Part shown: positions 42,941-52,530 of the stretch, in pieces
Layout: every line of letters starts with the position of its first letter
Position numbering within the stretch: position 1 is the stretch's first letter
From: Peltaster fructicola
Lineage: Eukaryota; Ascomycota; Dothideomycetes
NCBI GenBank assembly: GCA_001592805.2
Contig: CP051142.1
Location: 1,860,001-1,924,000 of the forward strand
Direction of reading: 5' to 3'
Length of the DNA stretch: 64,000 nucleotides
Translations under genes and position numbers: made by a program
The notes under the pieces: model-generated
The model's database searches: none
What the model saw: only the letters and a program-made list of their open reading frames with translations
What the model was told of the DNA's origin: nothing

Positions 42941-44995
42941 TCAATACACATATATGAAGTCTTCGTTCTGCAGGTCAGTTATGTCGTCGAATGCTTTGAC
43001 TCCGGCACCGCCAGCTGCGTCCGTGTCATTGACTGTCTGACCACCAGCAAGTTGTCGACCGTGAGCCATGCTCAGATCGACTATCTTCCCAGCCTTACCA
43101 AGCCTTTCTCGTGCACGAGCATGTCTTTTGTTCAAGAACGCAATGTAAAGCGTTCCGATCCCGACAAGCACGATGATGGTAGCGAAGAGAGCCAGATTCG
43201 AGCGAGGACCTCGATAGTAGTGTTTCGCTTCATCGGTAGTATAAAGTAAAGGTCCAATGATGTTGCCTACACTTGCACCAATGAACAGCACAGCTGTGGT
43301 CATCTTCCTCTTGGTGTCTCCACCAGTGTTTTGACCACTCCATGAGTAGATCAGGGGAGTGATCGCGGGATACACAGAGGTGATGTAATATGCGAAGAGG
43401 AGGACACCTCGATTCTGCACAGTGTAGTCGAGGTTGAGGAGGATCGAAAGGCCAATGATCGGAGGAATGCACAGAGCGGCGATCAGCGGTCCCTTAGCCT
43501 GATAGTGCGTCGATATGAAGGCACTACCAAGCGTAGCGATCAGCTGGACTGCTCCGAATGGCATGTTGAACAAGATGGTGGTGAAAGAGTCGAAGCCGAA
43601 GGACTTGACGATCAAAGGTCCAAAGTTGGTGATGCCGCCAGATGGAATGGAGACTGCTGTTAACAGACTGAACCAGATCCAAGTCTTGATATCCAGCAAG
43701 CATTCGCGGACATGTTGCCACTTCCAAGTTCCCGAGGATATCCCCATCTGATTCATGCGTAGACGCTCGATGGCTATGAGCTTGTCGCCTGGCGAGAGGA
43801 ATCTCGCTCCCATGGGCGAGTCGGGCAGGAAAAGAAAGACGACGACGCTGAAGCAGACGGTGAGCAGACCACAGAAGAGAAATATGATCTGATGGGCATG
43901 TCAGTGGTGAGGCAGGAGGACGTCCAGTGAGAATGACCTGGTAGCTATGCAGCACGTTCGACTGGATATGACCCAGCCCGAAGCTCAGCAAGCTTCCAAA
44001 CTGATAAAAGAGTCAGCATAGAACATCTCCTGCGGAGCTCTTTTTACAATATTCACAATGCCCAACATGGAGTACCAGGCAGCATTCCTGTTTGTTTGCT
44101 CACCTCGTCGATACCACATCTGCCACTATCAGTCCGATACTTCTGTCATTCCATAATCTGCAGCCTACCTGGACGATGGCGATGAATGTTGGTGCTGCGA
44201 AAGGATCAGCAATATGTCCATGACACATAGCACAATCGGTGACTGACCGACAGACGCCTCGAACGATCCCAGGATGAATCTGGTCGCCATCAAGCCTCCA
44301 AAATCCTTGGCGGCCACCATACCACACAGCGTTGCGCCCCAGCAGAAGACCATGATGGCGCAAAACTTGCCAAGAGGCAGCTTGACAAGGGCAAAGGCGA
44401 CCAACGGCTGCCATACTAGCTGTGCAACGTACACGATCGATCCAAGCCAGCTGTACTGGCTGCCGACGAGGTGGGTTGCATCGAGAAGGTCGAATACGGA
44501 GGCATATGAGAGTGCGGTCTTGTCGAGCGACTGCAGGCAGTAGATGAATAGAATGATAGGCAGGATGGCCAGGTCTATCTTCCTCAGGATGCGCTTGTTG
44601 TCTTCGGGAGAGACTACAATGTCTCTGCCAGCGAGCTTCAACAGCTGAGCCGCTTTGTCGCGGCCTTTGGGCTGGTCATCTGCTGCTTCGACATGCTCAG
44701 CAGTGCCGTCCTTGGCGTATTGCACTTGCGTCGCGCCGTCGCTGATAGCGTCGTGTGCAGACATCATCAGTGGTTGTCTCTCTTCCCCTTCAGATTCGCA
44801 TGAAGATGGTGTTAATGGACGGGAGGTACTTGCGATGCTCGCGCTGCTCATATCGATCGACCTTGTGACCCCGAACCTTGTCAACCGGCGAGAAGTAGTC
44901 ACAACTCCTCCCTCTTGGTAGTCATTTGCCGATGACCTACGCTCCATACCCCAGGTTGGTGGCGCAACCCACGTTGGGCAGTGAGGGTGGCGCAT
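42941..44995 (-). CDS. MFS transporter, Dal5/allantoate permease family
   Basis: Plasma-membrane symporter of the anion:cation symporter branch, whose members carry allantoate, nicotinate, pantothenate, biotin and other small organic acids. Five exons: 44995-44248, 44194-44169, 44119-44048, 44000-43938 and 43888-42941, with four introns of 47-53 bp that all keep the frame; the product is about 618 residues. After a long hydrophilic N-terminus come twelve expected membrane segments with family motifs: LRKIDLAILPI before TM1, DKTALSYAS, RFILGSFEAS and the MWYRR-x-E loop. The central loop ends TM6 with LPDSP. Start uncertain: ATGs at 44947 and 44851 are also possible. Its stop is 66 bp from that of convergent LAS17. 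It diverges from the GH31 gene, suggesting but not proving shared control. Confidence 0.88.
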
Positions 44996-45553
44996 GTGAT
45001 CGCAGGAAGCATCGGCAACGGCAGAACTTCGACCATGATTGAACTGCGCTTATTCCTGCACCCACTCACTTAATAGTCGCATTATGCGTACTACCTGCAG
45101 CGTGTCCCGTCGAATTAGCCGATTGCTCGCAAGCAAAAGGCTCAGCCAGGTGCAGATAGGTGTCATTCAGCATGACAGAGCAGCTGTGCCTGCGCTGGTC
45201 AGCTTGTCGTCAGCCGACAACTGCGAACAACCACATCGAGCTCCTCGCAAGGTTGCCAACGACTGGAGCTTTCGGTCGAGCTGATAACTAGCGGTGGAGC
45301 ATAGCATTCTGACCGGCTCAGGGTAAAGTGGCACTATGAAGCTTGTGGAAGGATGGTTCGGGTACTATCCTCTCAACTCACCGGCCGCAGGAAGCATCGT
45401 CGCTGCAGCCATCACGTTTCCTTTCGTGTTCCCAGACTCGATGCATGATCGTGACATCTTTTCGGGACCCGCAGACCTACCATCATCGTCCTATCTCCTA
45501 TTAATAAAGACTACAGGTGTTCGGGTACGCAGCTAGCACCAAGGCAAACCATC
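44996..45553. promoter_or_regulatory. Shared divergent promoter region of the MFS transporter and GH31 genes
   Basis: A 558 bp region between two divergent start codons. An AT-rich TATTAATAAAG lies about 50 bp before the GH31 ATG and may serve as its TATA element. The arrangement would allow co-regulation of transporter and glycosidase. Confidence 0.45.
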
Positions 45554-48103
45554 ATGGTGCAGCAACGAGAATCTGTACCTACGGGCTATCACTTGATAGA
45601 GTCTGAGCAGCATCAGATTGCAGTCCACCTTCAAGCCAAGAACGATGACGAGCAGATTGACTTCTCCTTCGAGGCCATCAAGCCAGGCATCTTCAGAACT
45701 ACCTTCTCTTCAGCTACACACCCTGTGCCACCATACCCTAGTGCTCGTAAACCATCTACAAACACGAACGGCTTCGAGCAGATCAGATATGGCGATCGCC
45801 AAATCGCTATCCAGCACGAGAATGTCGAAGCTAGAGTCACCTTCGAAGGTGTGCCGCTTGTCACCATCGGCTACAGGGGCAAGAAGCCACTATATGCAGA
45901 TCTGCCGTATCGTAGCTATGCGATAGATGGTCCTGGTATTGCACACTATACTCGCTATCACCGTGGTTCTCTTCACATCGGCCTGGGCGAGAAAGCAGCA
46001 CCGATGGACCTGTCAAATCGGCACTTCACCCTGTCAGCAACCGACTGCTTCGGCTATGATGTGCTGAACACTGATCCAATGTACAAGCACATTCCCCTGC
46101 TCATACGTGCAACACCTGATGGTGTAGTCGGTACTTTCTCCACGGCTCACGCTCGGGGCTACTACTCAATAGGCTCCGAGATGGATGGTATGTGGGGTTT
46201 CTACAAGGTGTATCGTCAGGATCACGGTGGCCTTGAAGAGTACACAATGATTGGTAAGACATTGCAGGACGTTGTCAGACTATACGCAGAGCTCGTGGGC
46301 TTTCCACTTCTTGTGCCTCGCTGGGCTTTCGGCTACCTCGCTGGAGGCATGAAGTACTCGATGCTAGATGAGCCGCGCGCAAGTGATGCGTTAATGGAGT
46401 TTGCAGACAAAATCGAGAGGTACGACATTCCTTGCTCCGGCTTCCAGATGAGCTCAGGCTACACTGTCGCAGAAACCGAGCCCAAGACCAGGAACGTCTT
46501 CACCTGGAACAAGCACCGTTTCCCAGACCCGAAGGGATTCGTGCAAGCCTTCCTCGAAAGAGGTATCCGCCTCATCGCGAACATCAAGCCATACGTCCTA
46601 GCAACACATCCAGAGTATGAGAAGCTTGTTAAAGCCGATGCTCTCTTCAAGGATATGGCTACCGGTGGTGTTGGTATCGCTCGACTGTGGAGTGCTGGCG
46701 GCGGCGAGAGTGGTGAAGGCGGGCATATCGACTTCACTTCCAAGACTGGTTATGATTGGTGGTTCAATGGCGTCAAGTCGTTGCGCGAGATCGGCATTGA
46801 CTGCATGTGGAACGACAACAATGAATACCTCGTACCCAATGACTCGTGGCAGTGTGCAATGGATCAGCTGGACATGAAAGCTGCACAGTCTTCCAGCAAG
46901 CAGAGTCGTTGTGACATTGGTCTTTGGGGTCGTGCTCTTCATACCGAGCTTATGGGTAAGAGCTCACACGATGCACTTCTAGCAGTAGCACCACATGAAA
47001 GGCCGTTCGTCTTGACTCGCAGCGCCACCGCGGGTACAATGAGATACTGTGCTAGCTCGTGGAGTGGTGACAATGTCACCAGCTGGGACGGCATGCGTGG
47101 TGCCAATGCTCTGTCGCTAACTGCTGGCATGTGCTTGATGCAATGCTATGGCCATGACATCGGCGGCTTCGAAGGCCCACAGCCATCACCCGAGCTCTTG
47201 CTGCGCTGGGTTCAGCTCGGTATTCACTCTCCTCGGTTCGCGATTAACTGCTTCAAAACTGGCAATGACAATCTCGTTGGCGATGTCATAGAGCCATGGA
47301 TGTACCCGGAGATCCTGCCTGAAGTGCGCAAGGCCATCTGTCGCAGATACGAGCTGATACCGTACGTGTATGACCTTATGCTTCGCAGTCATGCAACAGC
47401 AGTTCCACCGCAGCGTTGGGTAGGTTGGGGCTATGAGACTGATCCTGAGGTCTGGACGAACAAGGTTCTCAAGGATGGCGAGCAACAATACTGGCTTGGA
47501 GACACCTTGCTGATCGGAGGCGTATACGAATCAGGTGTTTCGGAAGCCAAGGTCTACCTGCCAAAGGCTGGCAACGAGGACCCGGGCTTCTTGAACACTC
47601 ATGCACCTTACCAGTACCTGCGGGCAGGCAAGTGGCATACCATTGCTTCACCGTGGAAGGACAGTATTCCAGTGCTTGCACGCATTGGTGGAGGCGTGCC
47701 AGTTGGCAAGGACAAGCAGACTGTCGCTCCAGGTGACCGCATCAACCAGGCGAAGTTGACCGAGGACGACTGGCGTGGCGTTGAGATCTTTCCCACCCCT
47801 GAAGACCTTGCTGAGGGCATTTGGTACACTTCAACATGGTCTGAGGATGATGGCATTTCGACAGCTGAACGCTCAGAACAGTGCATTGCAAGGTTCTCTT
47901 TGTCTTATGCTGCGACCTCCAGAGTTGTGAAGGTCAAGTTCGAGAAGGACACTCGCAGGTTCGAGCCACCATGGGTGAAGCATGGCTTGACTGTCATCCT
48001 ACCGGTGAGCGATACTCGCGAAGTGACAACGGAGGGCCATAGAGCTGTACAAGAAAGGCGGACTGACGAGCTTGGTCGCAAGCGTTATCACATTAACATA
48101 TAA
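45554..48103 (+). CDS. Glycoside hydrolase family 31 enzyme, intracellular type
   Basis: Intronless, 849 residues. The central catalytic barrel contains the GH31 nucleophile region GIDCMWNDNNEY (Asp421) and the acid/base region SSWSGDN (Asp506), followed by HDIGGFEG. The N-terminal beta-sandwich and the C-terminal beta domains are present, so the protein is full length. There is no signal peptide: the N-terminus is hydrophilic (MVQQRESVP), which points to a cytosolic enzyme, unlike secreted alpha-glucosidases. GH31 includes alpha-glucosidases, alpha-xylosidases, sulfoquinovosidases and alpha-glucan lyases; the motif WNDNNE instead of the commoner W-x-D-M-N-E does not let me choose. Neighbouring divergent MFS gene hints at uptake followed by internal hydrolysis. 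Start at 45554 is the first ATG of the frame. Confidence 0.92.
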   Translation: MVQQRESVPTGYHLIESEQHQIAVHLQAKNDDEQIDFSFEAIKPGIFRTTFSSATHPVPPYPSARKPSTNTNGFEQIRYGDRQIAIQHENVEARVTFEGVPLVTIGYRGKKPLYADLPYRSYAIDGPGIAHYTRYHRGSLHIGLGEKAAPMDLSNRHFTLSATDCFGYDVLNTDPMYKHIPLLIRATPDGVVGTFSTAHARGYYSIGSEMDGMWGFYKVYRQDHGGLEEYTMIGKTLQDVVRLYAELVGFPLLVPRWAFGYLAGGMKYSMLDEPRASDALMEFADKIERYDIPCSGFQMSSGYTVAETEPKTRNVFTWNKHRFPDPKGFVQAFLERGIRLIANIKPYVLATHPEYEKLVKADALFKDMATGGVGIARLWSAGGGESGEGGHIDFTSKTGYDWWFNGVKSLREIGIDCMWNDNNEYLVPNDSWQCAMDQLDMKAAQSSSKQSRCDIGLWGRALHTELMGKSSHDALLAVAPHERPFVLTRSATAGTMRYCASSWSGDNVTSWDGMRGANALSLTAGMCLMQCYGHDIGGFEGPQPSPELLLRWVQLGIHSPRFAINCFKTGNDNLVGDVIEPWMYPEILPEVRKAICRRYELIPYVYDLMLRSHATAVPPQRWVGWGYETDPEVWTNKVLKDGEQQYWLGDTLLIGGVYESGVSEAKVYLPKAGNEDPGFLNTHAPYQYLRAGKWHTIASPWKDSIPVLARIGGGVPVGKDKQTVAPGDRINQAKLTEDDWRGVEIFPTPEDLAEGIWYTSTWSEDDGISTAERSEQCIARFSLSYAATSRVVKVKFEKDTRRFEPPWVKHGLTVILPVSDTREVTTEGHRAVQERRTDELGRKRYHINI

Positions 48104-48326
48104 GGAATGCGGAAGGCTAGGATAGAGGGAAGAATGGACACATAGACGTACAGCGTAAGACAAGATTGACCTTTGGACCGCAACTTACTTGACCATGTCG
48201 TGTGAAGTCCTCGATGAGTGTTGGCATTTCGTTGTTATAGCTGAACCTAAGTACTGAACGCCGCGCAGCTGTCTATGCCGCTATCATGGTAAGCCCCTAG
48301 TAGTCCGTATGCATGCGATGCGCTCC

Positions 48327-49109
48327 TTAACGAGAGGTTGGCTTTGGCTTGGCCTGGGCACCCTTGGCGGCCTGCTTGCCAACGATACTACGCAAGTCAG
48401 TGTATACTCTCTAATATGGATCACGCCGAGTCTTACCGTCCACCAGCCTGAGCAGTTGTCGACTTGCCAGACTTTGCCTTCTCTGCCTTCTTGGCAGCCT
48501 GTGCTGCTGCACGCTTCTCCTTTGCTTCCTTCACGGCCTGGCTGCGGGCTGCAGATCGGGCCTCTGGTCGCTGAGATCGGCGCTCCTTGATCACGTCAAG
48601 TGATGCACCAACGACTGCACGCTGGCTCTTGACCTGTCGTCGGCGACGGGTCTTTGCAGCCTCCTGTTATGCTTGTCAGACTCTTTTTGCCATATTGTCC
48701 TTGCATCTCTTTCAACCCACCTCTGAAATGCCCTTTCTCCTCTGGCGACGGCACAAGACTGTCCATGCGATACGGCGAGGGTTCTTGCGCTGAAGGAAGA
48801 GCGACTCAGTCTTGCCGTTCTGGAAACGGAAGATCTTGCTGTCGGCACGGACGAAGAGCTTGCCCTGTGCAAGAAGTATCAGCATTTATTCACATAGCAG
48901 TGTACAGTAACTCTATCGCCGATTGTTGCAAGTGAAGTGCGAGCGTCTGGCATGTCCCCATCGTCCTCTGCTTCAGTCCATCTCTTGTCATCGTGCCAAT
49001 GCGGTATTCGTGCTTGCGAGCATATTTTTTTGGCGGGAGTGCATTCGTGCGTGCATACCTTTCCAGGGAAGATCTTCTGGCCGGAGAATGTGTCGTCGTA
49101 AGTTCGCAT
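48327..49109 (-). CDS. RPL24: Large-subunit ribosomal protein eL24
   Basis: Cytosolic 60S ribosomal protein, 160 residues. Exons are 49109-49059, 48864-48721, 48663-48437 and 48387-48327; introns are 194, 57 and 49 bp. The spliced frame starts MRTYDDTFSGQKIFPGK and continues with RADSKIFRF, KNPRRIAWT, QRAVVGASLDVIKERR and a Lys/Ala-rich tail ending KPTSR, all characteristic of eL24. The longer first intron close to the start codon is typical of fungal ribosomal protein genes. The exons carry C-ending codons as in highly expressed genes. Every exon join keeps the frame and the total coding length is divisible by three. Confidence 0.95.
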
Positions 49110-49417
49110 GTTGCCGAAGATGTGCTGACTTCGACTGTGTTGTTGTTTGGCTTCCTCGCCTTTGTAATGACTATCGTGAAGTAGTGCCTCATCAATACGT
49201 CGTGCGCTTTGCGATTGCCAAGGCTGTGTGCGCGCGTGGCGGACCGTGCCGAAGATCACTAAATGTCTGTGCTTGCTATCACTGGCTCTAGAGAACAACA
49301 CGAACGTTGCAATTTTTCCCTATCGATGTCGCATATATGCATGAGATATTGCTATCGACGTCCTTCAAGACTACATCACGACATACCGTAATGTCGTCCT
49401 GAAAGATGGATATCTTG
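49110..49417. other. RPL24 promoter region
   Basis: The 308 bp between the RPL24 start and the stop of the next minus-strand gene contains a CA/TG-rich stretch and must include the RPL24 promoter. No specific element was recognised. Confidence 0.45.
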
Positions 49418-51082
49418 CTATTCTTTCTCTGGCTTCAACTCATCATGCTCTCTGCAGCACCAATCATTCCAGCAGGAGATGCAGTATGCCAGCTTACACT
49501 CTACCCTTGCGCATAGCATGCTGCATTTTGGACAGTATTCCTTTCCACAGTATGTACATTCCAGGAAGTTCTCCCACTCATCAGTGCCCATCGGTCTTTT
49601 TGACTTAAGCTTTGTCGCATCCTCCATACACTTCATCGCTTCGCTCACCATGAGGATGTCGTTGTTTGTTGATACTGAGTTGGCGATCAGCTTGCCATAG
49701 CGGCAGCAGTACTCCTCACATAGCTCATTTGCACACTTCTTTGGTGGTTGGTATGCTATGGTATTAATGCTCTCGAAGAAGTGCTGGTCGAAGTCCCGTA
49801 GGTTCACTTCCTTATCAGGGTCGAATGCTGGCAGCTCCGGCAGTATCTCCACTGGATTGTGTATGTTGCGACACATGAGCTTCTCACTCTGCCAGTCGAA
49901 GCTGTGTCTAGGGTGTCTCTGTGTTGACAGTCTTGGCCCTCGAAGAGCACCAAGACCGAACTCCTGGCGGAGCGCTTGCAGATCATTGGACAGATCACTG
50001 GTCAGAGCACTCCCTGCTGCAGGGACCAGTGAAGAGCTTTGTTGCCACTCTCGGATGACATCGTCGATATCAATCCAGAGATTAGGCCCGGATGATCTGC
50101 TGGTGTCGCTTTCTTCAGTAGAGGTGAGCAGCTCGCTTTGAGGACCCAAGTTTGGTACAAAAGCTGCGACAGTGTCATGGGTGGCCCCAATGGCGGTGCT
50201 GGCTGTTATCCTTGTGAGGGCTCCTCGCAGCGGCTCTTCTCTCCTGACCCCGGTGAACCCCAGCTCCTGTTGCAGCTCGGGAGTCGGCCTGGTCCTCGCT
50301 GACCTCGAGAAAAGTCCAAGCACTCTTTGTCGTCTTGGCGTCGCAGGAGAAGGCTCCAAAGTGTCATGCTCGTTGCTGACGATTGGCGTGATTGGCGACT
50401 CAAGGTTGCCATGTCGCACTCCTTCACGCTTGCTGCTCTTGTGGCTTCTCGATCCTCTCTTACTTCCAGACCAATCGAAGAAGCTCGACGTCGCTGCAGT
50501 CTTCGGCGTTATGGGGATGCTTGATGTTTGAGGCGCATCCTCCTGAAGGATTGGGAGCAGCGAGAGCCTGTTGTCTCTTTGCCCAGCAGGCCGAGCCTCG
50601 CGACGAGGAAGCAGTGGGCTCGGTAAGTCTGTAATGTTTAGCTCGTATGTGCTCTTAGGACAATCCTCGGTGCCATCGTCAGAGAAGCACTTATCCGTGC
50701 GCGAGTTGCGAAGCGTACCTGGGCAAGGGATACATTGCAGTCGAGGGAGTCTTTCGAAGTCGATCAGGTCGTGTCTGCCAGCCGATGTTGAATGGTGTCT
50801 GGGAGATCCATTGTCTGAGAACGCATGGTGTGATGCCTGGTTTACTGAGATGTCGCTGTTGACTGAGAAGAGGTGCTGTGTCGATTATGCCGACCCTGTA
50901 GTTTCCTGCTCGCCATTGCTGGGACACAACGCCTCGTGAGCGAGCTTCACCAACCTACCACCATATTGACCATATTTTCGAGGATGATGCAAGACCGACG
51001 CTTGCTGAGTGTCGGCAAGGAGATATGTGGTGTGAGTTGAACTTACCTTGTGGATGTGGTTTGATGTGCTCATCCAGCGCAT
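49418..51082 (-). CDS. Unrecognised protein with disordered N-terminus and Cys-rich C-terminus
   Basis: The last exon runs from 50875 to 49418 (486 codons) after an in-frame stop just upstream and an acceptor CACAG. The most economical first exon is 51082-51047 (MRWMSTSNHIHK), ending in a good GTAAGT donor, which gives a 171 bp intron and 497 residues. This first exon is tentative. Residues to about 400 are Ser/Pro/Arg-rich with low complexity. The final 110 residues are compact and cysteine-rich: CANELCEEYCC, then CTYCGKEYCPKCSMLC, CKLAYCISCWNDWCC. These paired cysteines suggest a zinc-binding domain with some likeness to RING or IBR modules, but the spacing fits neither exactly. No known family or function is recognised. 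Confidence 0.68.
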
Positions 51083-51583
51083 AGAGAGTACTGAATGCTT
51101 TCTGATCGCTAATGGGTGAATTTGTCGCCATCGCTTTTCCTTGTATGCCTTATGAGGATGCTAGGCGATGGTCGCCAGTCATGTATAGCAAGGCTACGAT
51201 ACATATAAGGAAGATGATTGCGAGAACGTATAAAGAGAAAGAGTGTATACGTTACGGTGGTGACAGAGCTGTCTTGCTGCAAAACGAAAACCTCGAAGCA
51301 CATCCTGAGGATCACATCAAGGTCCATACCTCAGATCCTGATGCCTCCACTTCATTTGAGCACCTTCAGAGAATGTCTGGCGAATGGCTCTGCGTCTCGA
51401 TCATGGTGCGCCTTGACACTTTCTCCATGGTTGGTGCGAACTACATTTTGCAATAGTTTCGCATCCCGTAGCTGCATTCGTGCATCATGACAGCCGTCGA
51501 TATAGTTCATTTCCATCGTTATGTTGATCCCACCTGAACCAAGGCTTACCCTGTACCACGTTCATGCCAGATCTGCCATAACT
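51083..51583. other. Intergenic region between the Cys-rich gene and UBC13
   Basis: Both neighbours are on the minus strand; this 501 bp stretch holds the promoter of the Cys-rich gene and the 3' end of UBC13. No gene is supported. Confidence 0.45.
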
Positions 51584-52144
51584 CTACTTCTTCTGAGCGT
51601 AGAGCTTCGTCCACTCGCGTGCGGTCTTCATCGCCTCAGCCTTGTTCTCCTACACACCATATCAGCGGCCGTTTCTTGTTGATGTAAGCAATCATCTCAC
51701 CTTCCAATGTTTTGCGACTGCCTCGTTGAGAGGATCTTCGGGGTTAGGTTCGCTGAGGAGTGCTTGTATACTCAGTAGGATAGTGCGAATCTGTAGAGCA
51801 GGCGACCAGTTGTTCTTTAGGACATCCAGACAGATACGACCGAGTCGGTCGATGTTTGGATGGTATATCCGTGTGAGGAACCTTATCCGTGGTGGACACA
51901 TTGGATAGTCGTCTGGGAGAAACAGTTCTAGGTTGAAGACACCTCCTGATGCTGATGTCAGTCCTAGTGCTTTCGAAGAGTCTCACGTAGCCATACCTTC
52001 GTAGCAGCTGGTGTCAGGACCTTCCACTATGACGTCGAAGTATCGTGCATTGTCGTCGTGAGGTATTGCTGATATACCTGGAACCGGCTCATTCTGAAGT
52101 CTCTCCGTCTCTTTTATGATTCGCTTTGGCAAGGGTGCTGACAT
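51584..52144 (-). CDS. UBC13: Ubiquitin-conjugating enzyme E2, Ubc13 type
   Basis: E2 enzyme that, with an Mms2-type partner, builds Lys63-linked ubiquitin chains in DNA damage tolerance. Exons are 52144-51997, 51945-51701 and 51649-51584, with two 51 bp introns; the product is 152 residues, the standard E2 length. The spliced protein reads [12 protein letters not shown] at the start, then the HPN-type motif in [18 protein letters not shown], where the Cys is the catalytic residue, and [21 protein letters not shown]. The N-terminus and the loop after the active site identify Ubc13 rather than Ubc4/5. Start at MSAPLPK was chosen over an upstream in-frame ATG at 52180 because Ubc13 proteins begin there. 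Confidence 0.95.
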
Positions 52145-52530
52145 GTTGTCCGTAGTCTTGAAGTCACGGCCTTTGCGCACGTGCTGCGGACTGTATCGTG
52201 CCTATTGCTGCTATGCGCGGGTTGCGGTGTGTGAGTATGGGTCTTGCGGTGATTGCTGGATATGGTACGCCGTTTGAAGTGGACAGGCGAGCTGAAAGGG
52301 CTGATCTTGCAAATCAGAAATGCTGTGGAATGGTAGACAGTGATTGTCGTTGTGGACTGACGTGAAACCCCACCGTCATGACCAATGGCACGTGCATACC
52401 GGTCCTGCTTACATCACTACTGTCGCTGAGCTCGCAACCATTCACTGGCTCAGTTAGAGCATTCACGTTCATCCTCACAGTTGACTTGCTATGAGGCTTG
52501 CTATGCTTGGACACGAGAATATCGTGTTTG
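52145..52530. promoter_or_regulatory. Divergent promoter of UBC13 and the WDR59-like gene
   Basis: Roughly 390 bp between divergent genes. No TATA box or other known site is evident. Confidence 0.4.

Noticed and set aside
48865-49058. Possible box C/D snoRNA in the first RPL24 intron
   Set aside because: A CGATGAC and CTGA motifs occur, but the C box is imperfect and no terminal stem brings the boxes together.
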